Below are positions 9,483 to 19,567 of a DNA stretch of 64,000 nt, one piece after another. This DNA is from Pseudomonas poae. GTDB lineage: Bacteria > Pseudomonadota > Gammaproteobacteria > Pseudomonadales > Pseudomonadaceae. The stretch spans positions 5,098,001-5,162,000 of the forward strand of contig CP034537.1 in NCBI GenBank assembly GCA_004000515.1, read 5' to 3'. The translations under genes and the position numbers were made by a program. The notes under the pieces are model-generated. The model was not told where the DNA came from, did not search any database, and saw only the letters and a program-made list of their open reading frames with translations. Numbering within the stretch: position 1 is the stretch's first letter; each line of letters opens with the position of its first letter.

Positions 9483-11056
9483 GCTGCGCTCCTGCTGTTT
9501 CGTAGATGAATACGGGTTGGGCCTGCACGTCGTCAGGCCTCTTGATGTGGGTGATGCCAAATTCTGTGTGGAGGATGTGTTCGGCCGCGCGCAACGCCTG
9601 AGCGGCGATGGTCAGCGCCGGGTTGACCGCCGCCGACGAGGGCATGAACGACGCATCGATCACGAACAGGTTGGCGTGGTCGTGGCTGCGGCAATAAATG
9701 TCCAGCGCGGAGGTTTTTGGGTCGGTGCCGAACCGCACCGTGCCGCACTGATGGGACGTGGAGTGCTTGAGCAGTGGCTTGGTCAGCACGATCGGGTAGC
9801 CGCTGGCCCGCAGCAGCTTCACCAGCTTCTTGATGAAGCGCCGATGGGGCCCGAGGTTGTTGCGCCGGATCGCCATCTGGATTTGGCCGTCCTTGAGCAC
9901 AATGCGGCTCTCGGGGTCGGGCAGGTCTTCGGAAAAGGCGATCCAGTCCATGCTGTGGCGGGCCATGGTCGAACCCACCGCCTTGGGCATGAACGGCACA
10001 TTCGCCGACAGCATGCCGCCCTGCAGCTTGCCGAGCATCTGCGCATGCCCCAGCGGGTACGGGTAATCCGGGGCGCCGAAGTAGAACTCGTTCATCGACA
10101 CGGTTTTCTGGAACACCGTGTCGTTGGGGCGCATCGACAGCCCCATCAGCGCAGTCTGGTTATGCGCCATGTAATGGCGACCCACCACGTCGGAGCTGTT
10201 GGCCACGCCGTTGGGCGCCGCCTCGCAGGCTGAGCGCAGCAATAGCGCCGCACTGTTGACCGCTCCACAGGCCACCACGATGAGCCTGGCCGTGAGCACT
10301 TCGCTCTTGCCGTCGGTTTCAACCACCACACCGGTGACCTTCTTGCCGTCCTGGCTCAACAACAGGCGCTTGACCAGGGTGTTGGTACGCAACGTGACGT
10401 TGCCCGTGGCCAGGGCCGGGCGTACCAGCGCAGTCTCCGCTTCCATTTTGCCGAGATTTTGCACGGGAAACCGTCGCAGGTTTTGCACAGCGTGCAATTG
10501 CCTTCGCTCGAATAATTCACCGCCAGCGGCATGGCCGAGGTGCGCGCGCCAGCGGCCCGCATGCCTTTGCACATGGCCTCGACGATAGGCGCCGAGGCCA
10601 CGGCGGGATACGGATACGGTGCACTGCGCCACGGCGCTGACGGGTCGTCCTTGTCGTCGCCGTGCACTTTGAAGATCTGCTCGGCCTGGGTGTAATACGG
10701 CTCAAATTCGGCGTAGCTGACTGGCCACGCCGGTGAGATGCCCTCCTCGTGTACCAGTTCTTCAAAATCGCGCTCGCGGTAGCGGATCATCGAACCACCG
10801 TAGAACTTGGTGCAGCCGCCCACGTTGTAGTAAATGCTCGGGCGAAACGCTTCGCCACGGGCATCCAGCCAGGTGTCGTGGGCGGTGTACTTCTTGTCGA
10901 AAAACACCGAGGCCACACGCCAGTTGTCCGGCTCCTTGGGCACCCAGTCGCCGCGCTCAAGCATCAGTACATTCACACCATTCTCGGCCAGGCGGCGGGC
11001 AGTCATTGCGCCCCCACACCGCTGCCGATCACGATGACCTCAGGAAATACCTTCAT
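9475..11056 (-). CDS. GMC-family FAD-dependent oxidoreductase; two frameshifts
   Basis: About 527 residues when repaired. The start at 11056 gives MKVFPEVIVIGSGVG; one extra G in the G run near 11010 restores GSGVGGAMTARRLAENG, the FAD-binding Rossmann motif. A second break lies at about 10450-10480 (C-K-I-S to GKMEAETALV). The middle holds NVGGCTKFYGG, the typical GMC signature region; the C-terminus has CGTVRFGTD, FVIDASFMP and NPALTIAAQALR. GMC enzymes oxidise alcohols and sugars, often at C2 or C3 of pyranoses. It starts 18 bases after the MFS gene and overlaps the ThDP gene by 8 bases. No signal peptide is seen, so it is probably cytoplasmic. The substrate is unknown. Confidence 0.86.
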
Positions 11057-11073
11057 GTCCGCCTCGCTCGCAG

Positions 11074-12332
11074 TTATTCAGCAGTGACCGACAGCGCCGG
11101 CTTGGATGGCTTGGCATCGGGTTTTATGCGCATCAGCAGTGGGCCGAAGATGGCGATCAGGCTCATGAGCACCAGCGGCATGTAGAACAGCGCGCCAATC
11201 CCATAAGTGCTCACCAGGTAGGAATAGATCGCCGGGCCGCCGAGCATGCCGCCAAAGCCGATGCCGTTGACGATGCCGACGTTGCGGCCCGAGTTGGCCG
11301 GATCCTTGCGCCCTGCGGCCGACAGCATCAGTGGCGCGATACACGCCAGGCCCAGGCCGAGCAAGGCAAAACCGGCCATGCCCAGCACAGGTGAGTGGCT
11401 GAGGGTGGAGAGGAAGATGCCGATGATCGAGATCACGCCGCAGCAGAACACCATCGCCGCCGCGCCGATGCGGGTGGCCAGCCAGTCACCGGTCATGCGT
11501 GCGATAAACCCTGCGCCGGTGAAGAAGCTGATGGCCAGGCCGGCGGTGGAGATGGTCATGCCAGTCTCGCGTACCAGGAATTCCTGGCCCCAGTCACTGA
11601 CCGAGCTTTCGCTGATCATTCCGGCAATCAACAGTGCGCCGAACGCGATCATCAGCATCAGGATCTTCCAATTACGCGACAGCGGCGCGGCGGTGGCCTT
11701 GGCCGGTTCGGTGGCCACAGGCAACAACTCATCTTTGCTGAGCATGAACTGGCTGGTCAGCAGGCTGAGCAGTGCCAGGGACAGGCCGGCGACGGTGAAG
11801 GGAATCATCGCGCTTTCGGTGGAAAAACCGGCCAGGTAACTGGCCAGGATGCCAAACAGAAACCCGCCTAACGAAAAGAACGCATGAAACGCCGACATGA
11901 TCGAGCGCTGGTAGAAGCGTTCGACCTGCACGCCGTGGGCATTCAGTGCGGTGTCCACGGCGCCACGCAACGCCCCCAGCACGCAGCCGAACATCAACGC
12001 GAAGGTGTACGCGGAGGCGTATCCCAAGGCGATCAGCGACAGTGGGTAGGCCAGCAAGATAAGACGGATAACGCTGCGCGGGCCGAAGCGGTCGACAAAG
12101 TGCCCGACGATAAAGGCGCCGATGGTGCCGCCAATGGCGATCCCCAGGGCGACCATGCCGAAGTTAAGGTCGCCAAGGCTGCCTTCCATGCCCAAGTGGT
12201 TGCGAAACGCACTCACCCCGACCGACCAGGTGTAAACAGCGCGCCCATGATCATGAAACCGGCGAACGTGGCCATCCGCGCTTTCTTGATTCTGGGGGTA
12301 ACGAGGGAGTTGTCGTGTTTGCTCGATAGCAT
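11074..12332 (-). CDS. MFS transporter; one frameshift near the N-terminus
   Basis: Inner-membrane carrier of about 420 residues with roughly 12 hydrophobic segments and the loop 2-3 MFS motif (GHFVDRFGPRSVI). I start it at ATG 12332 (MLSSKHDNSLVTPRIKKARM) because AGGTGA lies just upstream and the frame reads straight into the first membrane helix. A missing base near 12227-12232 then shifts it to WSVGVSAFRNHLG. It is the first gene of a minus-strand operon that runs to 6073, and probably imports the compound the downstream enzymes degrade. The XRE regulator gene lies divergently 260 bases away. Confidence 0.85.
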
Positions 12333-12472
12333 GGTTCACCTGTCGAGGGGCTATGGCCCCTTCGTTATTGGAATTCAGGCTTCGAGTATCGAGAGATCAC
12401 GCACCGGGCTCAATTTCGCACCTGGCTCGTGGGTGACGCAAACCGACGCACATGTGCTGCATGCGACAGGCG

Positions 12473-12502
12473 CTGCCTGCGAGGCTAGACGCTCGCAGGC
12501 AG
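12473..12502. promoter_or_regulatory. Inverted repeat in the divergent promoter of MFS operon and XRE regulator
   Basis: Perfect 11-base arms CTGCCTGCGAG (12473-12483) and CTCGCAGGCAG (12492-12502) with an 8-base spacer. They lie in the 260-base region between the two divergent genes, about 90 bases before the XRE start. The position suits an operator for the adjacent regulator, though it could also form a hairpin in the transcript or be a solitary extragenic palindrome. Confidence 0.5.
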
Positions 12503-12592
12503 ACTATCTAGCATGCGCAAACCGCAGCTCGCGCCTGATTGACTGTACGAAAAAAACGATAAAACGCCGTACCTGAGGAGAGACATCCGCCC

Positions 12593-13458
12593 ATGCCAGC
12601 TGTAACCGCCCCCTCCCATGGTGAGCGCCACCAAGTGCGCAGTGACCTGCAAGGCAACGTACAAAGAAACCTCGCCACGCTGGTGGAGTCGTGCCGGTCA
12701 GTCGCTGACATGTGCCGCAAGATCGATGTGAACCGCCAACAGTTCAACAAGTACCTGGCCGGCCAGCATGTGCCGTCGCAGAAGATCCTGCAGAAGATCG
12801 CCCGCTATTTCATGATGGAGGCCGAGGACCTGTTTCGGGAGCCGGCGGACTTCAAGAAGTTCTACGAGGGCTTTGAGAACGAATTGCCCATCGGCCTGCG
12901 GGCGTCGGCGCAGTTCAACCACTTCCTGCCACTGGCCAAGGCCTCCGTGCAAGGGTTGGACGACTACCTGGGCGTCTATTACCGCTATCACAACTCGTCG
13001 ATCTATAAAGGCCGCATCCTGCGTTCGGTCACGTGCCTGTACCGTGCAGACTCGATGGTGCAGTACGTCACGGTGGAGCGCTTCCCGTTGCAGGATGGCA
13101 GCGGCAAAACCGGTTATTCGTTTACCTACCACGGATTTTGCCTGTTGCTCGGCGACCGTTTGTTCATGGTGGACTTCGAAGGCAAGCAACGTAACGAGAT
13201 CACTTTTTCGATCCTGACCCCGCAGCATCGTCGGCCGATTCGTTTTCTGCATGGTCTGGTCACGGGGGTGGCGTCGTCGTCTTACCGGCAACCGTTTTCC
13301 ACGCGCCTGACCTTGGGCTATGTGGAAAAGGGGCTGATCCGCAAGCGTCACCTGCGCGAGGCCACGGTGCTGCTGCCGGGGATGCATCGCTGCCGTTCGA
13401 GGTACGCGAATATATGACGGGGGACAATGCGGGGATTGTCTGGGGCGGGCAAGACTGA
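12593..13458 (+). CDS. XRE-family helix-turn-helix transcriptional regulator; frameshift near the C-terminus
   Basis: About 288 residues. The helix-turn-helix lies at residues ~37-60 (SVADMCRKIDVNRQQFNKYL), followed by HVPSQKILQKIARYF, typical of Cro/CI-type regulators. The C-terminal ~200 residues form an uncharacterised sensory or oligomerisation domain. The frame breaks at about 13380: one more G gives LLPGDASLPFEVREYMTGDN and a stop at 13456-13458. The gene is divergent from the MFS-to-isomerase operon and convergent with the HisD-like gene, so it is the obvious local regulator. Effector unknown. Confidence 0.82.
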
Positions 13459-13467
13459 CTGCCCTGC

Positions 13468-13494
13468 CCCTGCTGCCCATTGCGGGCAGCAGGG
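13468..13494. terminator. Bidirectional hairpin terminator between convergent genes
   Basis: A perfect 11-base-pair stem, CCCTGCTGCCC (13468-13478) with GGGCAGCAGGG (13484-13494), and a 5-base loop. It lies 9 bases after the XRE stop and 6 bases before the HisD-like stop, so it probably ends both transcripts. There is no clear T run, only GTTGGGTT. Confidence 0.75.
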
Positions 13495-13500
13495 TTGGGT

Positions 13501-14782
13501 TCAAGCGGTCTTCTTGTAACGCCGGATGCGGATATCGGCCTGCTCCTTGTGGCCGGCGAAACCTTCCATCCCGCACAGGCGGGAACAGTACTCGCCCACC
13601 AGCACCGAAGCCTCATCCGTCAGCACATGCTGATAGGTGCACGTCTTGATGAACTTGCCGACCCACAGCCCACCGGTGTAGCGCGCCGACTTGGTGGTCG
13701 GCAGGGTGTGGTTGGTGCCGATGACTTTGTCGCCATAGGACACGTTGGTGCGCTCACCCAGGAACAGCGCACCGTAGTTGGTCATGTGCTCCAGGAAATA
13801 CAGCGGATCGCGGGTCATCACCTGGACGTGCTCGGAGGCGATGCGGTCGGCCTCTTGCACCAGTTCTTCCACCGTGTCGCACAAGATGATCTCCCCGTAG
13901 TCACGCCAGGCCACCGAAGCAACGGCGGCGGTTGGCAGCACGGCGAGTTGGCGCTCGATCTCGGCAGGAATCGCATCGGCCAGCGCCGCGCAATTAGTAA
14001 GGAACACCGCTGGGGAGTTCACCCCGTGTTCGGCCTGGCCCAGCAGGTCGGCCACGACAATTTCTGCGTCGGAGGTTTCGTCGGCGATCACCAGCGTTTC
14101 GGTGGGGCCGGCGATCAGGTCGATGCCGATCTTGCCGTACAGCTGGCGCTTGGCTTCCGCCACATAGGCGTTGCCGGGGCCGACCACCATGTCCACCGGC
14201 GCAAAGGTGTCAGTGCCCAACGCCAGCGCAGCGATGGCTTGCACCCCGCCCAGGCAATAGATCTCGTCGGCCCCCGCCAAGTACATCGCGGTGACGATCG
14301 CCGGATGCGGTCGGCCATCAAACGGCGGCGCAGCAGCCACCACACGTTTACGCCAGCCACCTTGGCGGTGAGCACGCTCATGTGAGCCGAGGCCAGCAAC
14401 GGGTACTTGCCGCCGGGAATGTAGCAACCCACTGAGTTCACGGGGATGTTCTTGTGCCCAAGGATCACCCCCGGCAGCGTCTCGACTTCAACATCCACCA
14501 ACGCGGCTTTTTGCACCTGGGCAAAACGGCGCACCTGCTCTGGGCGAACTTGATATCGCCGATTTCCTGCTCCGAGAGACTGGCAACACAGGCGGCGATT
14601 TCTTCATCCGACAAACGAAAGCTGACGGGGTCCCACTGGTCGAACTGCTTGGAATACTCGCGGACCGCGGCGTCACCGCGGCGACCGACGTTGGCAATGA
14701 TGTCCGCCACGACGTCGCGAACCTGGCTGGCAATTTCAGCCTGCGCAGCCACTGGCTTCGCGGTCTTGAGGTGTTGAATCAT
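13501..14782 (-). CDS. HisD-superfamily dehydrogenase, sulfopropanediol/polyol 3-dehydrogenase (HpsN)-like; two frameshifts
   Basis: About 427 residues when repaired, starting [14 protein letters not shown] at 14782. Breaks lie at about 14530-14550 (after IKFAQ) and 14335-14350 (after VAGV). It has HisD-family blocks: [57 protein letters not shown], and the late ASEHVQVMT and GTNHTLPT. The metal-binding Gln/His (QAEHG) is present. The wording ([20 protein letters not shown]) recalls HpsN, which oxidises dihydroxypropanesulfonate, more than true histidinol dehydrogenase, and no other his gene is nearby. So a catabolic NAD-dependent four-electron alcohol oxidation is more likely than histidine synthesis. 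The true substrate is inferred only. Confidence 0.82.
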
Positions 14783-14999
14783 GGTGTGCTCCCGTTGAAA
14801 GACGCGTCTTCGGCCAAGGCTCCAAGCCCCAGCAACTGCAGTCGATTTTCCGTACGGAGCGCCGGGCCCACCATTTCGCACTGGATATTCATGTGACGCA
14901 CAATGACGCACGCCAATAAGGCGGGTGTCCGGTGTTTAAGGATGATTGCGCTGCGTGCAACAATGCTTTGTCATCAAGGCCATTGATAGCACCCTAACG

Positions 15000-15023
15000 A
15001 AAAGCCCATGCTAGAGGGCTTTT
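15000..15023. terminator. Terminator-like hairpin without an obvious upstream gene
   Basis: AAAAGCCC (15000-15007) pairs with GGGCTTTT (15016-15023) around an 8-base loop; the T tract continues the stem as in intrinsic terminators. On the plus strand nothing annotated ends here, because the gene to the left is on the minus strand. Confidence 0.55.
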
Positions 15024-15033
15024 CCAGCGCTAT

Positions 15034-15048
15034 ATCATTCCGAATGAT
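15034..15048. promoter_or_regulatory. Perfect 15-base palindrome upstream of mexE
   Basis: ATCATTC-C-GAATGAT, perfect two-fold symmetry around 15041, lying 86 bases before the mexE start. The place and symmetry suit an operator for a LysR- or TetR-type regulator of the efflux operon. Whether it matches the P. aeruginosa MexT site (nod-box-like) cannot be settled by eye. Confidence 0.5.
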
Positions 15049-15133
15049 AGTTACCTTTGCTTCATTCGATTCGTGACATAGCACCTCGCCGCGCATGATC
15101 CGCCCATCTCAAATACATTGGCGGATGCACCTC

Positions 15134-16394
15134 ATGGAACAGTCACTCAAACATTTGCGCTTCCCCCCTGGCGATTTTGGCCGTGGTGGTGATGAGCGCG
15201 TGCGGCAAAACCCCGGAGCAAGCGGCCGCCATGCCAGCTGCAGCGGTCAGCGTGGCCAAAGTGCTTGAACAGCCGGTCAACGAGTGGGATGAATTCACCG
15301 GTCGCCTCGAAGCTCCCGAAACCGTGCAGATCCGTCCGCGCGTGTCCGGCCAGATCGACCAGGTGGCCTTCACTGAAGGTGCCCTTGTAAAGAAAGGCGA
15401 CCTGCTGTTCCAGATCGACCCGCGTCCGTTCCAGGCTGAAGTGCGTCGTCTTGAAGCCCAACTGCAACAGACCCGCGCCGCCGCCACCCGCAGCGATAAC
15501 GAAGCCCAACGTGGCGAGCGCCTGCGCCAGAGCAACGCGATTTCCGCCGAACTGGCCGACTCGCGCACCACGGCTGCCCAGGAAGCTCGCGCGGCTGTCG
15601 CCGGTATTCAAGCGCAGTTGGACCTGGCCAAGTTGAACCTGAGCTTCACCCGCGTGACCTCGCCGATCAGCGGTCGCGTCAGCCGTGCCGAAATCACTGC
15701 CGGCAACCTGGTGACCGCCGACGTTACCCCGCTGACCAGCGTGGTCTCCACCGACAAGGTCTACGCCTACTTCGACGCCGATGAGCGCGTGTTCCTCAAG
15801 TACACCGAACTGGCCCGCCAAGGCCGCCGTGGCGCGACCACCCCGGTGTACCTGGGCCTGTCCAACGAAACTGGCAACCCGCACCTGGGCCAGATGAACT
15901 TCGTCGACAACCAGGTCAACCCGGCTACCGGCACCATCCGTGGCCGTGCCGTATTCGACAACAGCAAGGGCGAATACACCCCTGGTTTGTATGCACGCCT
16001 GAAGCTGGTCGGCAGCGGCACCTACTCCGCCGTGCTGATCAACGACGAAGCCGTCGGTACTGACCTGGGCAAGAAGTTCGTGCTGGTGATGGAAGGCGAC
16101 AAGCCGGCTTATCGTTCGGTGGAACTGGGGCCGAAAATCGAAGGTTTGCGCATCGTGCGCAGCGGCCTGAACAAAGACGACACCATTATCGTCAAGGGCT
16201 TGCAGCGTGTGCGTCCTGGCTCGCCGGTCGCCCCGGAAACCATCCCGATGGCCAGCAAGGAAACCCTCGCCGCCTTGGCCCAACAACGACAAGCGCTTGA
16301 AGCCAGCAACCTGGAGCAAGTGGCGCCGGAAAAACCGCGCCCAAGCTCGCAGCCGTTGCGACTCCACGCGGTTAAGGGATACGACTCAAGATGA
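15134..16394 (+). CDS. mexE: RND efflux periplasmic adaptor (membrane fusion protein) MexE; one frameshift in the signal peptide
   Basis: Periplasmic adaptor linking the pump to the outer-membrane channel. ATG 15134 gives MEQSLKHLRFP, as in known MexE. A base-count error in the C run near 15163 shifts the frame; repaired, it reads on to ILAVVVMSACGK, a lipoprotein signal with Cys. The mature part matches MexE closely: VLEQPVNEWDEFTGRLEAPE, the lipoyl-like IRPRVSGQID and GRVSRAEITAG, a coiled-coil hairpin (RRLEAQLQQTRAA), and the NLVTADVTPLTSVVSTDK barrel region. About 420 residues. Its TGA overlaps the mexF ATG (16391). Confidence 0.93.
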
Positions 16395-19300
16395 ATTTTT
16401 CCAAGTTCTTCATTTCGCGGCCGATCTTCGCAGCGGTGCTGTCGCTGTTGATCCTGATCGCCGGTGCGATCTCGCTGTTCCAATTGCCGATCAGCGAATA
16501 CCCGGAAGTGGTGCCGCCGACCGTGGTGGTCCGCGCCAACTTCCCGGGTGCCAACCCTAAAGTCATCGGTGAAACCGTGGCGGCCCCTTTGGAGCAAGCC
16601 ATCACCGGCGTCGAAAACATGCTGTACATGTCTTCGCAGTCGACCGCCGATGGCAAGCTGACCCTCACTATTACCTTCGCCCTGGGCACTGACCTGGACA
16701 ACGCGCAGGTGCAGGTGCAAAACCGTGTCACCCGGACTCAGCCAAAGCTGCCGGAGGAAGTGACACGCATCGGTATTACCGTGGACAAGGCCTCCCTGAC
16801 CTGACCATGGTGGTGCACTTGACCTCCCCGGATCAGCGTTACGACATGCTTTACCTGTCCAACTACGCCTTGCTTAACGTGAAGGATGAGTTGGCGCGTT
16901 TGGGCGGTGTGGGTGACGTGCAGTTGTTCGGCATGGGCGACTACTCCCTGCGTGTCTGGCTCGACCCGAACAAGACCGCCTCGCGCAATTTGACCGCCAC
17001 CGACGTGGTCAATGCGATCCGTGAGCAGAACCGTCAAGTGGCCGCCGGTGCGCTGGGTGCACAACCTGCGCCGAATGCCACCAGCTTCCAACTGTCGGTG
17101 AACACCCAAGGCCGCCTGGTGACCGAGGAAGAGTTCGAGAACATCATTATTCGCGCAGGCGATAACGGTGAAATCACCCGCCTCAAGGACATCGCACGGG
17201 TAGAGCTGGGTTCCAGCCAATACGCGCTGCGCTCGTTGCTCAACAACCAGCCGGCGGTAGCGATCCCGATCTTCCAGCGTCCGGGCTCCAACGCCATCGA
17301 GATTTCCAACGAAGTCCGCGGCAAGATGGAAGAGCTGAAAAGAGCTTCCCGCAAGGGATGGACTACAGCATCGTCTACGACCCGACCATCTTCGTGCGGG
17401 GCTCCATCGAAGCGGTGGTGCACACCCTGTTCGAAGCACTGATCCTCGTGGTGCTGGTGGTCATCCTGTTCCTGCAGACCTGGCGCGCCTCGATCATTCC
17501 GTTGGTGGCGGTGCCGGTATCGTTGATCGGTACGTTTGCGGTCATGCACCTGTTTGGCTTCTCGCTTAACGCCCTGTCGCTGTTCGGCCTGGTACTGGCT
17601 ATCGGTATCGTGGTGGACGACGCCATCGTGGTGGTGGAGAACGTCGAACGGAACATCGAGCTTGGCCTGGAACCGTTCCCCGCCACTGAAAAAAGCCATG
17701 AGCGAAGTGACCGGCCCGATCATCGCCACTGCGTTGGTGCTGTGTGCGGTGTTCATCCCGGCGGCCTTCATCAGCGGCTTGACGGGGCAGTTCTACAAAC
17801 AGTTCGCCTTGACCATTGCGATCTCGACCGTTATCTCGGCGTTCAACTCCCTGACCCTGTCGCCAGCACTGGCAGCCGTATTGCTCAAAGGCCACCACGC
17901 ACCGAAGGACGCGTTCTCGCGGTTCCTCGACAAGTTGCTCGGTGGCTGGTTGTTCAAACCGTTCAACCGCTTCTTCGACAAGGCCAGCCATGGCTACGTC
18001 GGCACCGTGCGCCGAGTGATTCGCGGCAGTGGTATCGCGCTGTTCCTGTACGCCGGCCTGATGGTGCTGACCTGGCTGGGTTTTGCCCACACGCCCACCG
18101 GTTTTGTACCGGCCCAGGACAAGCAATACCTGGTGGCTTTCGCTCAATTGCCAGACGCCGCAAGCCTGGACCGTACCGAAGACGTGATCAAACGCATGTC
18201 CGACATCGCCCTGAAACAGCCGGGCGTGGAAAGCGCCGTGGCGTTCCGGGCCTGTCGATCAACGGTTTCACCAACAGCCCGAACAGCGGCATCGTGTTCG
18301 TGACCTTGAAACCGTTTGATCAGCGTAAAGACCAAGCATGTCGGCGGGTGCAATCGCTGGCGCACTGAACGGCAAGTACAGCAGCATCCAGGAAGCCTAC
18401 ATGGCGATCTTCCCACCGCCGCCGGTACAGGGCCTGGGTACGATTGGTGGTTTCCGCCTGCAGATCGAAGACCGTGGCAACCTGGGTTACGACGAGCTGT
18501 ACAAAGAAGTGCAGAACGTCATCACCAAGAGCCGCACGACACCGGAGCTGTTCGGCCTGTTCACCAGCTACACGGTCAACGTGCCTCAGGTCGATGCTGC
18601 CATCGACCGCGAAAAGGCCAAGACCCACGGCGTGGCGATCAGCGACATCTTCGACACTTTGCAGATCTACCTGGGTTCGCTGTATGCCAACGACTTCAAC
18701 CGCTTTGGCCGCACGTACCAGGTCAACGTACAGGCTGAGCAACAGTTCCGCCTGGATGAAGACCAGATCGGCCAGTTGAAAGTACGCAACAACAAAGGCG
18801 AGATGATCCCGCTGGCGACCTTCATCAAGGTCAGCGACACCTCGGGCCCCGACCGCGTGATGCACTACAACGGCTTCATCACCGCAGAGATCAACGGCAA
18901 CGCTGCACCGGGCTACAGTTCGGGCCAGGCAGAAGCAGCGATTGAAAAACTGCTGAAAGAAGAACTGCCCAACGGCATGACCTACGAGTGGACCGACCTG
19001 ACTTATCAGCAAATCCTCTCGGGCAATACCGCACTGTTCGTGTTCCCACTGTGCGTGCTGTTGGCGTTCCTGGTACTGGCGGCCCAATACGAAAGCTGGA
19101 GCCTGCCACTGGCGGTGATCCTGATCGTGCCGATGACGCTGCTGTCGGCCATCACCGGGGTGATTATCTCGGGCGGTGACAACAACATCTTCACCCAGAT
19201 CGGCCTGATCGTACTGGTGGGCCTGGCCTGTAAGAACGCGATTCTGATCGTCGAGTTTGCCAAGGACAAACAAGCGGAGGGTCTCGACCCACTGGCTGCG

Positions 19301-19567
19301 GTACTGGAAGCCTGCCGTCTGCGTCTGCGGCCGATCCTGATGACCTCGTTCGCGTTCATCATGGGTGTGGTGCCACTGGTGTTGTCCAGCGGTGCGGGTG
19401 CCGAGATGCGTCATGCCATGGGCGTGGCGGTGTTCTCCGGGATGATCGGTGTGACCTTCTTCGGCCTGTTGCTGACACCTGTGTTCTACGTACTGATCCG
19501 TCGTTATGTGGAGCGCAGCGAAGCACGCAAAGCGGCCAAGGCCTTGAAGCTGGAGACACAGCAATGA
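16391..19567 (+). CDS. mexF: RND multidrug efflux transporter MexF; about five frameshifts
   Basis: Inner-membrane proton-driven pump, about 1059 residues as in the family. The N-terminus [20 protein letters not shown], the porter-domain segments and TM4 ([18 protein letters not shown], carrying the proton-relay Asp pair) are clear, and so is TM10 ([16 protein letters not shown]) with its Lys. Breaks: ~16797 (C missing before DLTMVVHL), ~17340, ~17690 (six A should be five), ~18248 (C missing, [11 protein letters not shown]) and ~18333. All restore family sequence with single-base changes, so the pump is very probably functional. In P. aeruginosa MexEF-OprN exports chloramphenicol, fluoroquinolones and quinolone-signal precursors. 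Confidence 0.92.

Larger units (their letters stand above)
14783..15133. other. 351-base intergenic region between divergent HisD-like gene and mexE
   Basis: It holds no convincing ORF. It contains a terminator-like hairpin (15000-15023), a 15-base palindrome (15034-15048) and an AT-richer stretch directly before mexE. It should carry the promoters of both divergent genes. No -35/-10 pair is clear enough to place. Confidence 0.6.

Noticed and set aside
16391..19567. mexF as a pseudogene or programmed-frameshift gene
   Set aside because: Five separate shifts in both directions, many at homopolymers, with fully conserved protein on both sides; the same error type hits unrelated core genes, so sequence error is simpler.
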